A DNA stretch of 7,347 nucleotides from Gemmatimonadota bacterium (lineage in GTDB: Bacteria > Gemmatimonadota > Gemmatimonadetes > JACCXV01 > JAHWKZ01). Location of the stretch: assembly GCA_019347645.1 (NCBI GenBank), contig JAHWKZ010000072.1:1-7347 (forward strand), in the 5' to 3' direction. Positions 6,614 through 7,347 of this stretch are shown piece by piece. A program made the position numbers and the translations under genes. Positions within the stretch are counted from its first letter, which is position 1, and each line of letters opens with the position of its first letter. A model generated the notes under the pieces. That model was not told the origin of the DNA. It saw only the letters and a list, made by a program, of their open reading frames with translations, and made no database searches.

Positions 6614-6808
6614 CTACGAGCTCAGCAGGCGCTTGATCCGCTTCTCGTCCGCCTTGGACACGATCCCGGACTGCCGCAGCTTCCGCTTCCGCTTGCTCGA
6701 CTTCTTGGTCAGGATGTGGCGCAGGTATCCCTTCTTGTGCTTGATCTTCCCCTTGGCGGTCTTCTTGAACCGCTTCGCGGCGCCACGGTTCGTCTTCATC
6801 TTCGGCAC
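6614..6808 (-). CDS. rpmI: 50S ribosomal protein L35
   Basis: Small basic protein of the large ribosomal subunit, 64 residues, the normal family length. It opens with MPKMKTNRGAAKRFKKT, the hallmark L35 N-terminus, and is rich in Lys and Arg throughout (KIKHKKGYLRH, KSSKRKRKLRQ). It ends KRIKRLLSS. The start codon is GTG rather than ATG. It is supported by a strong Shine-Dalgarno sequence, GGAGGAGG, six bases upstream, and by the invariant PKMKT immediately after it. The next in-frame ATG (fourth codon) would remove conserved residues. It sits between infC and rplT in the classic infC-rpmI-rplT order. In the model bacteria where it has been studied, L20 controls this cluster by binding its mRNA; nothing in this window tests that. 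Confidence 0.98.
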   Translation of the reverse strand: MPKMKTNRGAAKRFKKTAKGKIKHKKGYLRHILTKKSSKRKRKLRQSGIVSKADEKRIKRLLSS

Positions 6809-6814
6809 GGCGTG

Positions 6815-6822
6815 CCTCCTCC
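6815..6822 (-). promoter_or_regulatory. Strong Shine-Dalgarno for the GTG-started rpmI
   Basis: The minus strand reads GGAGGAGG, followed by six bases and then GTG. This near-consensus site decides the GTG start of L35. It lies in the 32-base infC-rpmI gap. Confidence 0.8.
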
Positions 6823-6840
6823 ACTGAGTCGAAACGGCGC

Positions 6841-7347
6841 CTACTTCTTGGTGTTCGGCGCCAGGATCATGAACATGTTCCGGCCTTCCATCCGCGGCTG
6901 CTGCTCGAGGATCGCCTCGTCGCCGATCTCCTCGATCACGTCGTCGAGCACCTCGCGGCCGACCTCCGGATGCGCCATCTCTCGACCTCGGAACATGATG
7001 GTGACCTTGACCTTGTCCTTGTGGCGCAGGAAGCGCTCGACGTGGCCCTTCTTGGTCGCGTAGTCGTGCTCGGCGATCTTGGGTCGGAACTTGATCTCGC
7101 GCACCACGATCGACTGCTGGTGCTTGCGCGCCTGCTTTTGCTTCTGGGCCTGCTCATACTTGTACTTCGAGTAGTCGAGCACACGGCACACGGGCGGGCG
7201 GGCCTGGGGGGCGACCTCCACGAGGTCCAGCTCGCGCTCGCGGGCGTAGTTCTGGGCGTCCTCGATCTTCATGACGCCGACCTGCTCGCCGTTCTCGTCG
7301 ATCAGCCGGACCTCGGGAACGCGGATGCGCTCGTTGATCCGCGTCTG
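6841..7347 (-). CDS. infC: Translation initiation factor IF-3 (partial, N-terminus off window)
   Basis: IF3 binds the 30S subunit, prevents premature 50S joining and proofreads start-codon and initiator-tRNA selection. The frame is open to the window edge and gives 168 residues, ending in TAG. The visible N-terminal domain begins QTRINERIRVPEVRLID, matching the RINxxIR-x-EVRLI start of IF3. It continues through the PPVCRVLDYSKYKYEQ signature into the linker helix, then the C-terminal domain with VREIKFRP, the MFRGREMAHPEVG motif and a MFMILAPNTKK end. Compared with the usual 170-180 residues, only about ten N-terminal residues and the start codon are missing. An in-frame ATG at 7272 is not the true start, because IF3 homology continues for 25 codons upstream of it. 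infC often uses a rare start codon such as AUU, but that position is not visible here. It is the first visible gene of the cluster, 32 bases ahead of rpmI. An L20-binding leader, if present, would lie off the window. Confidence 0.97.
   Translation of the reverse strand, partial: QTRINERIRVPEVRLIDENGEQVGVMKIEDAQNYARERELDLVEVAPQARPPVCRVLDYSKYKYEQAQKQKQARKHQQSIVVREIKFRPKIAEHDYATKKGHVERFLRHKDKVKVTIMFRGREMAHPEVGREVLDDVIEEIGDEAILEQQPRMEGRNMFMILAPNTKK

Noticed and set aside
5119..7063. Overlapping plus-strand frames of 411 and 439 codons opposite infC to pheS
   Set aside because: The minus strand carries well-conserved ribosomal and PheRS genes throughout. The plus-strand products have no family signature and no plausible ribosome-binding sites.
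1..7347. CRISPR arrays, insertion sequences, tRNA or rRNA genes, or a defence island
   Set aside because: I saw no regularly spaced repeats, no transposase motif, no terminal inverted repeats and no tRNA-like cloverleaf. The STAND ATPase alone is not evidence of a defence system.

Overview
The window is a G+C-rich (roughly 70% by eye) bacterial chromosomal segment in which every gene I can support lies on the minus strand. Reading in the direction of transcription (from 7347 down to 1), it starts inside a translation gene cluster and ends inside a large signalling-type ATPase gene. The gene order infC-rpmI-rplT-pheS-pheT, then a ZapB-like coiled-coil gene, zapA and a 6S RNA, recurs in several high-GC Gram-negative lineages (for example Acidobacteriota, Myxococcota, Gemmatimonadota and related uncultured groups). 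I cannot name the organism from this sequence alone.

Region 1 (7347-6248): translation initiation factor IF3 (its first few residues fall outside the window) and ribosomal proteins L35 and L20. Region 2 (6228-2765): both subunits of phenylalanyl-tRNA synthetase, joined by a one-base stop/start overlap. Region 3 (2752-1887): a two-gene cell-division module, a coiled-coil ZapB-like protein and ZapA, joined by a GTGA overlap. All gaps within regions 1-3 are short (32 bases at most), so the block looks like one transcription unit whose promoter lies beyond the window.

Region 4 (1886-1646): a gap of about 240 bases with no gene. It holds one long imperfect stem of about 195 nt with the full layout of a 6S RNA: an interrupted closing stem, a central bubble containing a side hairpin, and a terminal stem-loop. 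This is the strongest non-coding finding. Region 5 (1645 to the window edge): the first 548 codons of a STAND/NB-ARC-like ATPase with a P-loop, Walker B, winged-helix region, TPR-like helices and one transmembrane helix. The rest of the protein is outside the window.

Functionally the block combines translation (IF3, L35, L20, PheRS), FtsZ-ring assembly (ZapA/ZapB-like) and a global regulator of RNA polymerase (6S RNA), which are all tied to growth rate. The STAND ATPase is the accessory element and the least predictable part. I found no mobile element, CRISPR array, tRNA or rRNA.
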